A program made the position numbers and the translations under genes. 64,000 nucleotides of DNA from Hydrogenophaga sp. (GTDB taxonomy: Bacteria; Pseudomonadota; Gammaproteobacteria; Burkholderiales; Burkholderiaceae_C), in NCBI RefSeq assembly GCF_025699295.1, contig NZ_JAILWB010000020.1, positions 1 to 64,000 of the forward strand, given 5' to 3'. How positions within the stretch are numbered: position 1 is the stretch's first letter; every line of letters starts with the position of its first letter. Of the stretch, positions 27,511 to 37,530 are shown one piece after another. The notes under the pieces are model-generated. The model was not told where the DNA came from and did not search any database. It worked only from the letters and a program-made list of their open reading frames with translations.

Positions 27511-29031
27511 TCAGGCTTCTTCGTGCGTCAGGCTCAGGCCCAGCGCGCCTCGGCGGCGCAGCCAGGGGGAGGGGCGGTAGCGCGGATCGCCGTACACCGT
27601 CTGCAGATTGAACAGGATCTCCAGCACATTGGTGGGCCCGATGCGGTCGCCCATGGCCAGCGGGCCCATGGGATAGCCCAGGCCGAGCGTGACCGCGACG
27701 TCGAGGTCGGCCGGCGAGCAGATGCCCTGCTGGCACATGTCGGTGGCGATGTTGACGATGGTGGCCACGACACGCTGCGTGACGAAACCGCCGCTGTCCC
27801 GCACCACGCTGACTGCCTTGCCGTCGCTGGCGAAGAGCGCGTGTGCGGCGTCGCGCATGTCGGAACGGGTCGCGGGGTTGGTCGCCAGCACACGGCGTTT
27901 CGTCGAAGCGTCTTCCAGCATCATGTCGATGCCCACCGTACGCGAAGCGTCCAGCCGCTCGACCGCAGCCAGGGTGGTCACGTCCAGGCCCAGAGGCGCC
28001 ACCAGGATCAGCGCGTCGGCCGATGGTGCTGCGGCGGTGTCGATGCGCGCGCCCAGGTCCTTGAGCAACTGGTAGAGCTCGGCACGGCGCGCAGCCTTGG
28101 GCGAGACCCATACGGGCGGGGGCTCCGCCACCGTGGGCACGACCGGTTCGGCGGGCACCTGTGCGGCTCCCTTGTCATAGGCGTAGAAGCCTTCACCGAC
28201 CTTCTTGCCCACCACGCCGCCAGCCAGGCGCTGCGCGGTGATCACGCTCGGGCGGTAGCGCGGTTCCTCGAAGTACTGGTGGTAGATCGACTCCATCACC
28301 GGGTGCGATACATCCAGCGCGGTCAGGTCCATCAGCTCGAAGGGGCCGAGCTTGAAACCCATCTGGTCCTTGAGGATGCGGTCGATGGTGGCAAAGTCGG
28401 CCACGCGCTCGCCGACCACGCGCAGTGCTTCGGTGCCGTAGCCGCGGCCCGCATGGTTCACGATGAAGCCGGGCGTGTCCTGCGCAGAGACCGGCGTGTG
28501 GCCGAACTGGCGCGTGTAGTCGGTCAGGCGCTGGCACACCTCGGCGCGGGTCTTGAGGCCGGCGATGACCTCCACCACCTTCATCAGGGGCACCGGGTTG
28601 AAGAAATGGTAGCCGGCGAGTTGGCCCGGGCGCTTGAGGGCCGCACCGATGGACGTGACCGACAGCGACGAGGTGTTGGTGGCGAGCACGGCTTCGGGCT
28701 GGACGATGCCCTCCAGGTCGGCGAACAGGCGTTGCTTGACGTCGAGTCGTTCCACCACGGCCTCGACCACCAGGTCGCACGGCGCCAGATCGGTCAATGC
28801 CGTGGCCAGATGCAGGCGTGCGAGGCAGTCGTCCATGCGGCTCGCTTCCATGCGGTTCTTGCCCACCAGCGTCTGCCAGGTGGACTGGAGGGCGGCACGC
28901 GCCGCTTCGGCGGCACCGGGCTGCACATCGAACAGCCAGACCTCGCTGCCGGCCTGGGCTGCCATCTGGGCAATGCCGCGGCCCATGGCACCAGTTCCGA
29001 CAATGCCTGCACGGAGGAATATGGGTTGCAT
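27511..29031 (-). CDS. 3-hydroxyacyl-CoA dehydrogenase, PaaH-type (506 aa)
   Basis: The NAD-binding domain begins with AGIVGTGAMGRGIAQMAAQAG (about 8-28). NTSSLSVT and YHFFNPVPLMKVVEVI (about 142-157) are the HAD signatures with the catalytic His, and two C-terminal 3HCDH domains follow (about 190-285 and 410-495). The 506-residue, two-C-domain form is that of PaaH/PaaC 3-hydroxyadipyl-CoA dehydrogenases of phenylacetate degradation, though other substrates are possible. Start is the ATG at 29031; the frame extends to 29271 across the divergent fimV-like gene. With the hydratase 26 bases downstream it forms an operon. Confidence 0.9.
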   Translation of the reverse strand: MQPIFLRAGIVGTGAMGRGIAQMAAQAGSEVWLFDVQPGAAEAARAALQSTWQTLVGKNRMEASRMDDCLARLHLATALTDLAPCDLVVEAVVERLDVKQRLFADLEGIVQPEAVLATNTSSLSVTSIGAALKRPGQLAGYHFFNPVPLMKVVEVIAGLKTRAEVCQRLTDYTRQFGHTPVSAQDTPGFIVNHAGRGYGTEALRVVGERVADFATIDRILKDQMGFKLGPFELMDLTALDVSHPVMESIYHQYFEEPRYRPSVITAQRLAGGVVGKKVGEGFYAYDKGAAQVPAEPVVPTVAEPPPVWVSPKAARRAELYQLLKDLGARIDTAAAPSADALILVAPLGLDVTTLAAVERLDASRTVGIDMMLEDASTKRRVLATNPATRSDMRDAAHALFASDGKAVSVVRDSGGFVTQRVVATIVNIATDMCQQGICSPADLDVAVTLGLGYPMGPLAMGDRIGPTNVLEILFNLQTVYGDPRYRPSPWLRRRGALGLSLTHEEA

Positions 29032-29107
29032 AAGTGTGTTGTATTTGGAATGAGGGCGTCTGGAGCTATGACAAAATGATCGGACGAAAGAACGAAGGAC
29101 ATCCAAA

Positions 29108-31282
29108 GTGCGCCAGACATGGACAGGCTGTATTTTGCTATCAACTGCGCTGAGCAGTTCGGCGGCCACCTTGGGGAGGCACAGTGGAGCGGCCATCATT
29201 GGCCAACCGCTCGATGTCCGCGTACAGGTCCTGCTCGCACCGGGTGAGGACCTGGCGAACCAGTGTCTCAATGCAGACGTCTACTACGGCGACGCGCAGG
29301 TCTCACGCGCCGTGGTGCGCAGCACACCCCAGAAGACCGCGCCGGATGCCGAAGCCTCGGTGCGCATCCAGGCCGCGTTGCCTGTCAACGAGCCCATTGT
29401 CACGCTCTACGTGCGTGCGGGCTGCGACACCGCGTTCACCCGGCGGTTCGTCCTGCTCGCTGATCCGCTGAACGAGCCTCTGTCGTCGCCTGGCGGCCGT
29501 GCGCCTGCTCCCCCAATGGCGGTAGCGCCCTTGCTGCCGGTGGTGCCTGTGCCATCCCCCCCCGCAGTCGGCGATGGCTCATCCGGTCGTGCCCGCGCAG
29601 GTGCTGCGGCCACGACAGAGGCTGCAGCAGCAGGCGGCAAGGCCGTGACACCAGCGGCAGGCAGTCCGTCCCCCCGTGTTGATCGGCCGGTCCGTGATCG
29701 CGGCGCGGCGCCGGCACAAGCGAGTGAATCCCGACCGGCTGCCATCGTGCGCCGCGCGCCGGCGCCGAGACCGGCGCCCGTTGCGACCCCACGCCTCCAG
29801 TTGGACCCACTGGACCTGAGCCCTGGCGTCGAACGCGATCCGGTGCTCAGGCTGTCGCCGTCGCTGCTGAGCGAGCCCGGCACGTCGGAGGATGCGCGAG
29901 CCGCTGCGGGAAGGCTCTGGAGGGCGGTGAATGCATCGCCCGAGGACATTCTGCGCGACGCAGGCAAGGTCGCCGAACTGGAGGCCGAGACCACCCGCTT
30001 GCGCGAAGCACAGGCCCAGGCCCTGGCACGGATCACCGAGCTCGATGTCCAGGTGAATCAGGCGCGGGATCAGCGCTACCGCAACTGGCTCGTCTACCTG
30101 CTTGGTGGGCTGTTCCTGCTCGCGCTCCTGGCGCTGCTTCTGCTGTGGCGCCGCCGCCCGCTGGTTCAGGGTTCGCCGGCCTGGTGGTCATCCGAACCCG
30201 GCGACCGGAGTTCTCTCGATGCCCCTGCCGTGGCGGACGCCCGCAAGGGTCCCGGCAGCGGCGTTGCTCCGCTGGGCAACAGCGTGCGCAGCATGGATGT
30301 CGACCTGAGCCTCGATCTCGATCAGGACTCGTCTCTGGACAGCATGCCAGCCCAGATCGACGAGGAAGCGCGATCGAGCCGCAAGTCCCCGGAGACGGCT
30401 GCCCCGCTGCAGGCGCGCGACCGGCGGGATTTCTCTCCCAGCGCCCTGGGGGTGTCGCGCTCGGTTGCGGCCGAGGAACTGTTCGACGTGCAGCAGCAGG
30501 CCGACTTTTTCGTGTCCCTGGGCGAGGACGAGCAAGCCATTCAGGTCCTGCGCAGCCACCTCGCAGAGAGCCATGAACCCAGTCCGCTGGCCTATCTGGA
30601 CCTGTTCAAGCTGTACCACCGGTTGGATCGCCGCGAAGACTACGACGCCTTGCGCGATGAGTTCAATCACGTCTTCAACGCCGGTGCGCCGCCGTTCAAT
30701 CAGTATGCGGATGCAGGGCGCGGTCTTGATGCCTACGAGACCGCGTTCAGCCGCATCCAGTCTCTGTGGCCGCAGCCAAAGGTGCTGGACCTGATTGAAG
30801 AATCGATCTTCCGCGACGCCAACGACGATCAGGTCGAGGTCTTCGATCTGGAGGCCTACCGCGAACTGCTGCTGCTGCACGCCATTGCCAAGGAACTGAT
30901 TCACCGCGACGAGGCGCCCGGTGCCTCGCATTCCGAATTCCGGCAGACGAGCATGCAGCCCCTCAAGGCCGATGGTCGGGTGAGGGGCCGCGCAGCCATG
31001 GCGGCTGGTGGCGTCGATGCAGCAGTGCGCAACACAGAGCCCATGGCGCTCGATGGCCTTGCTACTCCCTCCGCACACATGGGGTTGGACATCAACCTGA
31101 ACGATCTCTCGGAGTTTTCCGCCTTCGAGGCCTCGTTGCCCGAAACCACGCCGCCGGTTGAACCCGCGGTTCGGCCACAAACGCAGGCCGGTGAGGCGGC
31201 GAGCAACCTGATCGATTTCGAGGTGCTGGATTTCATGCCGCCAGACGATGACCCTCCGGCCAAACCCGGCGGCCGCGGTTGA
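29108..31282 (+). CDS. FimV-like membrane-anchored protein
   Basis: A 724-residue protein with a signal-like N-terminus and the FimV N-domain pattern ATLGRHSGAAIIGQPLDVRVQVLL (about 20-43). A long Ala/Pro/Arg-rich linker (about 130-260), a short coiled coil (about 287-320), one membrane helix (about 327-347) and an acidic cytoplasmic part with a tetratricopeptide-like segment (about 440-500) follow. FimV proteins act in type IV pilus and polar assembly in many Proteobacteria. No LysM domain is visible, so it is a short relative. GTG start at 29108, divergent from the dehydrogenase gene. Confidence 0.72.
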   Translation: MRQTWTGCILLSTALSSSAATLGRHSGAAIIGQPLDVRVQVLLAPGEDLANQCLNADVYYGDAQVSRAVVRSTPQKTAPDAEASVRIQAALPVNEPIVTLYVRAGCDTAFTRRFVLLADPLNEPLSSPGGRAPAPPMAVAPLLPVVPVPSPPAVGDGSSGRARAGAAATTEAAAAGGKAVTPAAGSPSPRVDRPVRDRGAAPAQASESRPAAIVRRAPAPRPAPVATPRLQLDPLDLSPGVERDPVLRLSPSLLSEPGTSEDARAAAGRLWRAVNASPEDILRDAGKVAELEAETTRLREAQAQALARITELDVQVNQARDQRYRNWLVYLLGGLFLLALLALLLLWRRRPLVQGSPAWWSSEPGDRSSLDAPAVADARKGPGSGVAPLGNSVRSMDVDLSLDLDQDSSLDSMPAQIDEEARSSRKSPETAAPLQARDRRDFSPSALGVSRSVAAEELFDVQQQADFFVSLGEDEQAIQVLRSHLAESHEPSPLAYLDLFKLYHRLDRREDYDALRDEFNHVFNAGAPPFNQYADAGRGLDAYETAFSRIQSLWPQPKVLDLIEESIFRDANDDQVEVFDLEAYRELLLLHAIAKELIHRDEAPGASHSEFRQTSMQPLKADGRVRGRAAMAAGGVDAAVRNTEPMALDGLATPSAHMGLDINLNDLSEFSAFEASLPETTPPVEPAVRPQTQAGEAASNLIDFEVLDFMPPDDDPPAKPGGRG

Positions 31283-31304
31283 TGGCAATCAGGTTTTGGC
31301 GGTT

Positions 31305-32312
31305 TCAGCGCCGGACTTGCAGGGCTCCGGGATTGACGATATGGGTGGGCGTGCCCTTGATGAAATTGACCACGTTGTCAAAGGCCGACGAGAAATACAT
31401 CTCGTAGCTGTCTTGTTCGACGTAGCCAATATGGGGTGTGCAGATGCAGTTTTCCAGCCGCAGCAGTGCGTGGCCCTGCAGGATGGGCTCCGACTCGAAC
31501 ACGTCGATCGCCGCCATGCCCGGTCGACCGCGGTTCAGGGCGGTGATCAGGGCCTCCGGCTGGATGAGTTCGGCGCGCGAGGTGTTCACCAGCAAGGCGG
31601 TGGTCTTCATGCAGGCCAGATCTTCCGGCGTTACACATCCCGCGCTGCGCTCGCTCAGGCGCAGGTGAAGGGAGAGTACGTCGGCGGATTCGAACAGGGC
31701 AGCCTTGCTGGGCGCAACATCGAATCCATCGGCCGCGGCCCGTGATCGGCTTTCTTCGCCGCCCCAGACCATGACCCGCATGCCGAATGCGCGCCCATAG
31801 CCGGCGACCATCTGGCCGATGCGGCCGTAGCTCCAGACCCCCAGGGTCTTGCCACTCAGCACCATGCCCAGTCCGAAGTTGGCGGGCATGGCGGCCGCTT
31901 TCAATCCGGCCTGTTGCCATGCACCGTGTTTGAGGTTGGAGACGTATTGCGGGATGCGCCGCATCGCTGCAAGGATCAAACCCCAGGTGAGTTCAGCGGT
32001 GGACACCGGCGAACCCATGCCCTCCGCGACCGCGATGCCACGTTCGGTGCAAGCAGCCACATCCAGATGGCTGCCTACGCGCCCGGTCTGGGCGATCAGT
32101 TTGAGCCGGGGCAACTTCTCGATGAGCTGGCGAGTCACGACAGTGCGTTCCCGGATTAGCACAAGCACGTCGGCATCGCGCAGGCGCACGGACAACTGGC
32201 CCACGCCCTTGACTGTATTGGTGAAGACCTTGGCCGGATAGGGTTCCAGTTTTTCGGCACAGCGCAGCTTGCGCACGGCGTCCTGATAGTCATCAAGGAT
32301 CACGATATTCAT
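31305..32312 (-). CDS. D-2-hydroxyacid dehydrogenase family protein
   Basis: A 335-residue NAD(P)-dependent dehydrogenase. It has the D-2-hydroxyacid fold with LGVWSYGRIGQMVAGYGRAFG (about 158-178). The first glycine of the GxGxxG motif is Ser here, while Gly-Arg-Ile-Gly is kept. Catalytic Arg (NTSRAELI), Glu (DVFESEPI) and His (TPHIGYVEQDSYEMYF) are all present. Ending TPTHIVNPGAL is common in this group. Substrate unknown; glyoxylate/hydroxypyruvate or phosphoglycerate-like acids are possible. Start ATG at 32312. Confidence 0.87.
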   Translation of the reverse strand: MNIVILDDYQDAVRKLRCAEKLEPYPAKVFTNTVKGVGQLSVRLRDADVLVLIRERTVVTRQLIEKLPRLKLIAQTGRVGSHLDVAACTERGIAVAEGMGSPVSTAELTWGLILAAMRRIPQYVSNLKHGAWQQAGLKAAAMPANFGLGMVLSGKTLGVWSYGRIGQMVAGYGRAFGMRVMVWGGEESRSRAAADGFDVAPSKAALFESADVLSLHLRLSERSAGCVTPEDLACMKTTALLVNTSRAELIQPEALITALNRGRPGMAAIDVFESEPILQGHALLRLENCICTPHIGYVEQDSYEMYFSSAFDNVVNFIKGTPTHIVNPGALQVRR

Positions 32313-32442
32313 GAGCCCTATTGTGCCTTCACGCGGTGTCGCCACGCCCCGGGGGTGCGTGAAAGGGTTGCCTGTGCAGACGCTCCGATCACGGCATGGG
32401 CGCCGATCGGTGCGTCAGTTCATGTCGGTGACCAGGCGGGCA

Positions 32443-32811
32443 TCAGGCTGCGCGCGAGGCCAGCTGATGTTCCTGGTCGGCCAGGCGGTCGAGTTCTGCG
32501 CACACGTCGTTGATGCGGCCCGAAATCACCAGCCTGACACCGCCCTGCTGCGCGACCGCTCGCCCCGTCTGGCGCAACACGCGCACGCGGCACGAAGGGT
32601 TTGTGGGGGAGGGCATTGTCAATCGCTCTTGCGGCGCTTGCGCCGGAGCTCGGCGTCCGAGCCAGCCAGCGCGCGCAAAGCGTTGCACGACCGCCCGAGT
32701 ACCCAGGGATCCATTGGCGGCTGGGGTCTTGCGCAAGGCGGGCGCGGGCAGCCAGCAATCGATCAGTTGCAAGGGGGAACGCCAGGTGTTGGTGTTGAAA
32801 AGTATTCCCAT
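32443..32811 (-). CDS. Small conserved hypothetical protein (122 aa) downstream of lexA
   Basis: A 122-residue Arg-rich protein without recognised domain or membrane segment. Its C-terminal half (VLRQTGRAVAQQGGVRLVISGRINDVCAELDRLADQE) looks like a compact alpha/beta unit. GGAG lies 9 bases before the ATG at 32811. It follows lexA on the same strand after 136 bases, so it might belong to the SOS transcription unit, as SulA-like or small LexA-linked genes do elsewhere. It was accepted because of the ribosome site and context; function is unknown. Confidence 0.55.
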   Translation of the reverse strand: MGILFNTNTWRSPLQLIDCWLPAPALRKTPAANGSLGTRAVVQRFARAGWLGRRAPAQAPQERLTMPSPTNPSCRVRVLRQTGRAVAQQGGVRLVISGRINDVCAELDRLADQEHQLASRAA

Positions 32812-32947
32812 GTGAAACTCCGGAAATGGGGTTGGACACAGGCAGGATTTCAGACAATCGCCTTCGCAGGGATGTGTCCACGGGTGCGACGTGCCCACCC
32901 GCAGACCAAACGCCCGCCACCTGCTGAGGCGACAACGACCGGATCGG

Positions 32948-33634
32948 TCAGAGCTGGAAACTGTTGCGGATCAGGCCCACGGCGAGGCCTTCGATTTCGA
33001 ATGGCTCGCCCGGTTCGACCACGATGGTCTTGTAGTCGGGGTTTTCGGCGTGCAATTCGATCAGATGCTGGCGTCGCATGAAGCGCTTGACGGTGACGTC
33101 ATCGCCCAGGCGGGCCACCACGATCTGGCCGTTCTTCGCCTCCTTGGTGGCCTGCACTGCAAGCAGGTCGCCGTCCATGATGCCGATGTCGCGCATCGAC
33201 ATGCCCCGCACCTTGAGCAGGTAGTCGGGCGTGCGCTGGAACAGGCTGCGCTCGACCTGGTAGGTCTGGTCCACGTGTTCCTGCGCGAGGATGGGCGAGC
33301 CTGCCGCCACGCGGCCGATCAGGGGCAGCACCAACTGGGACAGGCTGGCGAGCGGGAGTGTAAGCTGGCGCCCGCGTGAATCGTTGATGGATTGCAGGTC
33401 TTCACTGCGCAGGCGGATGCCGCGCGATGTGCCGCTGACGAGCTCGATGACACCCTTGCGCGCGAGCGCCTGCAGGTGCTCTTCGGCGGCATTGGCCGAC
33501 TTGAAGCCCAGTTCGCTGGCGATCTCCGCCCGTGTCGGGGGCGCGCCGGTGCGGGCAATGGCGGTCTGGATGAGTTCCAGTATCTGCTGTTGCCGGGCGG
33601 TCAGCTTCGGTGCGGTGTGGGGCATGTCGAGCAT
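32948..33634 (-). CDS. lexA: LexA repressor
   Basis: A 228-residue repressor. The N-terminal winged helix (about 8-72, [20 protein letters not shown] and [20 protein letters not shown]) binds SOS boxes, and the C-terminal S24 peptidase domain self-cleaves at the Ala-Gly bond in RVAAGSP. The catalytic Ser is in [13 protein letters not shown] and the Lys in TVKRFMRR. RecA-stimulated cleavage opens the SOS regulon. Start is ATG 33634, or 33625 (MPHTA). Two SOS-like boxes lie upstream at 33697-33731, consistent with autoregulation. Confidence 0.95.
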   Translation of the reverse strand: MLDMPHTAPKLTARQQQILELIQTAIARTGAPPTRAEIASELGFKSANAAEEHLQALARKGVIELVSGTSRGIRLRSEDLQSINDSRGRQLTLPLASLSQLVLPLIGRVAAGSPILAQEHVDQTYQVERSLFQRTPDYLLKVRGMSMRDIGIMDGDLLAVQATKEAKNGQIVVARLGDDVTVKRFMRRQHLIELHAENPDYKTIVVEPGEPFEIEGLAVGLIRNSFQL

Positions 33635-33696
33635 GGAGACCTCATTGAAGACGGGAGTGCCGGGGGTGAAGCGCCGTGTGGATGAGCAACAAATGC

Positions 33697-33731
33697 CTGT
33701 TTGCCCATCCAGTGGCTGTATTTTTAACCAG
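33697..33731. promoter_or_regulatory. Two tandem SOS-like LexA boxes (CTGT-N8-CCAG)
   Basis: CTGTTTGCCCATCCAG (33697-33712) and CTGTATTTTTAACCAG (33716-33731) both fit CTGT-N8-xCAG, the enterobacterial/betaproteobacterial LexA site, with CCAG instead of ACAG. Their starts are 19 bp apart, between the lexA start and the divergent asparaginase GTG. They should allow LexA to repress its own gene and perhaps asparaginase. Seen directly; binding not tested. Confidence 0.65.
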
Positions 33732-33748
33732 TTTTCAAGGATTGGCAA

Positions 33749-34729
33749 GTGGTGGACACAAACCAGGCCCGGCGGCTCGTGATCATGGGCACCGGGGGGA
33801 CGATCGCGGGGCGCGCGGCCCAGGTGGCTGACAACGTCGGCTACGTGGCGGCCCAGGTGGGGGTGGCCGATCTGGTGGCAGCGATACCCGCGCTGGCCGG
33901 ACCGGGCCTCGAGGTGGAACAAGTGGCGCAGGTCGACAGCAAGGACATGGGCCTGGCGGTGTGGCAGGCACTCACGCGGCGACTGGTGTTTCATCTGGAG
34001 CGGCCTGAGGTGGCTGCCGTCGTTGTGACCCATGGCACCGACACGCTGGAGGAAACTGCCTTTGTCTTGCAGCGGGTGCTGCAGCCCGCCAAGCCGGTGG
34101 TGCTGACCTGCGCCATGCGACCCGCTTCGGCACTGGTTCCCGATGGCCCCCAGAACCTGAGTGATGCGGTGGCGGTCGCCCGCCAGACACGCGAAGGCGG
34201 GGTGTTTGTTGTCTGCGCGGGGCAGGTGCATGGCGCGCTGGAGGTGGCCAAGGTGCATACGTACCGGCTCGATGCCTTTGATTCGGGTGAAGCGGGTCCG
34301 ATCGCTTGCGTGGAGGAGGGTTGGGTGCGACGCTTTCGGGTTGAAACCCCGGCGTCTGGCGGAGTGGCCCGGGACGAACCGATGCTGTCGCGCTTTCTCG
34401 CCGCGCCGGATCTGCCCCGGGTGGAGCTGGTGACCAGCCATGCCGACGCAGGTGGCGATCTGGTGCGTGCACTTGTCGCGCAGGAGGATTCGGGGGCCTC
34501 GCGTCCGCTGCGTGGCATCGTTGTGGCGGGCACGGGCAATGGATCGGTGCATGAGGCTTTGATTGCGGCGTTGAACGAGGCGCAGGCGCGGGGCGTGCAG
34601 GTGGTGCTGTCCAGCCGCTGCGCGCAGGGGCGCGTGGTGCCACACGAGGGCTTGGCGTTCGATCATTCGGCCGGGCTCGCACCCGTCAAGGCCCGACTGG
34701 CGCTGGCGCTGGAACTGCTGGGGCGCTGA
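33749..34729 (+). CDS. L-asparaginase family protein (type I/II fold)
   Basis: A 326-residue amidohydrolase. [10 protein letters not shown] (11-20) carries the nucleophilic Thr15, and [14 protein letters not shown] (91-104) holds the second Thr-Asp pair. [21 protein letters not shown] matches the third conserved region. No signal peptide, so a cytoplasmic enzyme hydrolysing L-asparagine to aspartate and ammonia is likely. GTG start at 33749. It is divergent from lexA with SOS-like boxes between, and 5 bases before the next gene. Confidence 0.9.
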   Translation: MVDTNQARRLVIMGTGGTIAGRAAQVADNVGYVAAQVGVADLVAAIPALAGPGLEVEQVAQVDSKDMGLAVWQALTRRLVFHLERPEVAAVVVTHGTDTLEETAFVLQRVLQPAKPVVLTCAMRPASALVPDGPQNLSDAVAVARQTREGGVFVVCAGQVHGALEVAKVHTYRLDAFDSGEAGPIACVEEGWVRRFRVETPASGGVARDEPMLSRFLAAPDLPRVELVTSHADAGGDLVRALVAQEDSGASRPLRGIVVAGTGNGSVHEALIAALNEAQARGVQVVLSSRCAQGRVVPHEGLAFDHSAGLAPVKARLALALELLGR

Positions 34730-34734
34730 CGCAC

Positions 34735-35154
34735 ATGTTCGCCGCGCTCGGCGCGCACCCCTGGGCCTATCCGATGCTGGAGGTGGTCCATCTGTTCGGG
34801 GTGGCCTTGTTGCTGGGCAATCTCACGCTGCTGGAGTTGCGGGTGTTCGGCTGGGGCAAGGCTTTGCCGCTGGTACCCCTGGCCAGGTTGAGCCTGGGGC
34901 TCGTCGCGGTGGGTTTCGGGCTGGCGGTGGCATCGGGCCTGTTGATGTTCGGCACCCAGGCCGGGGAACTGCTGGCCAATCGCGTATTCACAGCCAAGGT
35001 GGCGTTGATCATGCTGGCCGGGTGCAACGCCGGCTGGTTTCACGCCCGCCGTTCGCTGCAGCGGCAGGACAGCACGGCGCGCGTCCTGATGCTGCTGTCG
35101 TCGGTGCTGTGGCTGCTGGTGCTGACCTGCGGCCGGTGGATTGGCTACGTGTGA
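34735..35154 (+). CDS. Small four-helix membrane protein
   Basis: A 139-residue protein with about four hydrophobic helices (about 20-38, 52-74, 85-103, 115-137). An early Glu/His pair ([15 protein letters not shown]) and conserved histidines could bind a ligand such as haem, but this is not proven. No family was recognised with confidence. It sits between asparaginase (5 bases) and the DUF6152-like gene (11 bases), forming a short operon, and its domain name is left open. Confidence 0.6.
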   Translation: MFAALGAHPWAYPMLEVVHLFGVALLLGNLTLLELRVFGWGKALPLVPLARLSLGLVAVGFGLAVASGLLMFGTQAGELLANRVFTAKVALIMLAGCNAGWFHARRSLQRQDSTARVLMLLSSVLWLLVLTCGRWIGYV

Positions 35155-35165
35155 AGGAGATGACC

Positions 35166-35645
35166 ATGCAGCGACGCGATTTGATCCAGGCGGGAGCGGG
35201 GCTCGGTCTGGTGGGGTGGATTCCTGTGACGAGGGCCCACCACGGCTGGAGCAGCTTCGACCAGGACCGGCCGATCTACCTGGAGGGCCGCGCGGTGGAA
35301 GTGAAATGGCGCAATCCCCACGTGGAGCTGGTACTGGAGTTGCCCGAGACCTTGCAGTTGCCAGCCGATCTGGCTCGGCGCCCCCTGCCGGCGCAGACAG
35401 CCGCTGTCGATGGCCCGGCCCTGCTGGCGAAGGCCGTGTTGCCATCACGCCGTGATCGCCGCTGGGAAATCGAACTCGCACCCCTCTTTCGCCTGGGTCA
35501 GTGGCAGATGCCGGAGATCCGCGCTGGCGCGGCGCTGTCCGTGGTGGGATTCACCTTCAAGGATGAAAAGGGCGATGCCATCCTGCGAGCCGAGTACGTA
35601 TTTCTCGATGGCAAGACCTACGGCCTGCGCTCCGGCCCGGCCTGA
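35166..35645 (+). CDS. DUF6152-like secreted protein
   Basis: A 159-residue protein with a twin-arginine-like N-terminus (MQRRDLIQAGAGLGLVGW) and a likely cleavage after TRA, leaving HHGWSSFDQDRPIYLEGRAVEVKWRNPHVELVLEL. The HHGW and WRNPH patches are typical of DUF6152. A small periplasmic beta-rich protein is expected; metal binding by the His pair is a guess. AAGGAG lies 7 bases before the chosen ATG at 35166. It follows the small membrane protein by 11 bases. Confidence 0.75.
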   Translation: MQRRDLIQAGAGLGLVGWIPVTRAHHGWSSFDQDRPIYLEGRAVEVKWRNPHVELVLELPETLQLPADLARRPLPAQTAAVDGPALLAKAVLPSRRDRRWEIELAPLFRLGQWQMPEIRAGAALSVVGFTFKDEKGDAILRAEYVFLDGKTYGLRSGPA

Positions 35646-35659
35646 GGCTGGCGAGGGAC

Positions 35660-35683
35660 AAAAAAACCCGGCACTTGGCCGGG
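35660..35683 (-). terminator. Intrinsic terminator of adk
   Basis: On the minus strand CCCGGC/GCCGGG (stem at 35667-35672 and 35678-35683, five-base loop) is followed by seven T (comp 35660-35666). It lies 23 bases after the adk stop and ends the exbB-adk gene run. On the plus strand it has no T-run, so it terminates the plus transcript poorly. Confidence 0.75.
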
Positions 35684-35705
35684 TGGTTCGCGAGCGCCGG
35701 GCGGC

Positions 35706-36371
<666 letters not shown>

Positions 36372-36519
36372 TCAATCAGAGTTTCAATGGCGTGGCCGCG
36401 TGTCTCGCGCGGCGGCCCCTGGGCGTGGGAACCGGGGCGATCGGGCGAGGATAGCACGGGCACCCAGCGCCCCGACTTACACCGATGACCTTCCGCCGAA
36501 GGCCTGGCGCAGAGGGAAA

Positions 36520-37302
36520 TCAGCCCCGGGTGAACAGGTCACGCACGCGTTGCAGGTCTTGCGGTGTGTCGACACCAGGCCCCGGCGCGTGGGCGCTCAG
36601 ATGCACCGCGATGCGCTGCCCATGCCACAGTACGCGCAGCTGTTCGAGCGATTCCGTGCGCTCCAGTGGCGCCACGTCGAGGCCAGGGAACCGGCGCAGG
36701 AAGCCGGCCCGGTAGGCATAGATGCCCACGTGGCGCAAGGGCGCGGGCGAGGGCAGGGTCATGTCGCGCACGTTGTCCATGCCGTCGCGCCACCAGGCAA
36801 TCGGGGCGCGGCTGAAGTACAGCGCCGTACCGGCGCGGTCAAGCACCACCTTGACCACATTGGGGTTGAGGAAGTCGGCCACGCTGTCGATGGCGTGGGC
36901 GGCAGTGCTCATCATGCAGTCACTTCGACGGTGGAGCTCGCCCGCCACTGCGTCGATCAGCGCTGGTTCGATCAAGGGTTCGTCGCCTTGCACGTTCACC
37001 ACCACCGCGTCATCGGGGAGGTCGAGCAGGGAGCTGGCCTCGGCCAGTCGGTCGCTGCCGGAGGCATGGTCGGTGCGGGTGAGAAGAGCCTGCACGCTGT
37101 GTGCGCGGCAGGCTTCCACGATGCGCGGGTCGTCGGCCGCCACCACGCATTGGCTTGCGCTGCTTTGCATTGCGCGCTGCGCCACGCGCACGACCATGGG
37201 CAGGCCGGCAATGTCCGCCAGGGGCTTGTCGGGCAGGCGGGACGACGCGAGCCGCGCCGGAATGAGAACGGTGAAGCCGGAGGACGGGCGAAGTGTGCTC
37301 AT
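36520..37302 (-). CDS. kdsB: 3-deoxy-manno-octulosonate cytidylyltransferase (CMP-KDO synthetase)
   Basis: A 260-residue nucleotidyltransferase that activates KDO with CTP for lipopolysaccharide core synthesis. [27 protein letters not shown] (about 8-34) is the nucleotide-binding start, and [12 protein letters not shown] (about 100-111) carries the metal-binding Asp. [15 protein letters not shown] and [13 protein letters not shown] match KdsB. The start overlaps the stop of the small upstream gene by four bases (37299-37302). Confidence 0.95.
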   Translation of the reverse strand: MSTLRPSSGFTVLIPARLASSRLPDKPLADIAGLPMVVRVAQRAMQSSASQCVVAADDPRIVEACRAHSVQALLTRTDHASGSDRLAEASSLLDLPDDAVVVNVQGDEPLIEPALIDAVAGELHRRSDCMMSTAAHAIDSVADFLNPNVVKVVLDRAGTALYFSRAPIAWWRDGMDNVRDMTLPSPAPLRHVGIYAYRAGFLRRFPGLDVAPLERTESLEQLRVLWHGQRIAVHLSAHAPGPGVDTPQDLQRVRDLFTRG

Positions 37303-37505
37303 GCCAGCGGCGTAGGAGCCGAAGGCCGCGCCGCTTCCTCGTCGCTCAGGGTGCGGGCCTCGTGTTCGAGCAGGATGGGAATGCCATCTCTCACCGGATA
37401 GGCCAGCCGCGCGCTGCGGGAGAGCAGTTCCTGCTTCTCGCGATCGAAGATCAGGGGGCCCTTGGTGACCGGGCAGACCAGCAATTCCAGCAGTTTGGTG
37501 TCCAT
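37299..37505 (-). CDS. UPF0434/Trm112-family small protein (YcaR-like)
   Basis: A 68-residue protein: [21 protein letters not shown], then [20 protein letters not shown]. This is the UPF0434 group, a Trm112-like zinc-ribbon fold that keeps CPVTK but lacks a second cysteine pair. Members usually sit next to lpxK and kdsB, as here, suggesting a link to lipid A or KDO synthesis; no defined function is known. The gene overlaps kdsB by four bases and lies 25 bases after lpxK. Confidence 0.88.
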   Translation of the reverse strand: MDTKLLELLVCPVTKGPLIFDREKQELLSRSARLAYPVRDGIPILLEHEARTLSDEEAARPSAPTPLA

Positions 37506-37530
37506 GGCGCGATGATAGTCGTGGCTCGCG

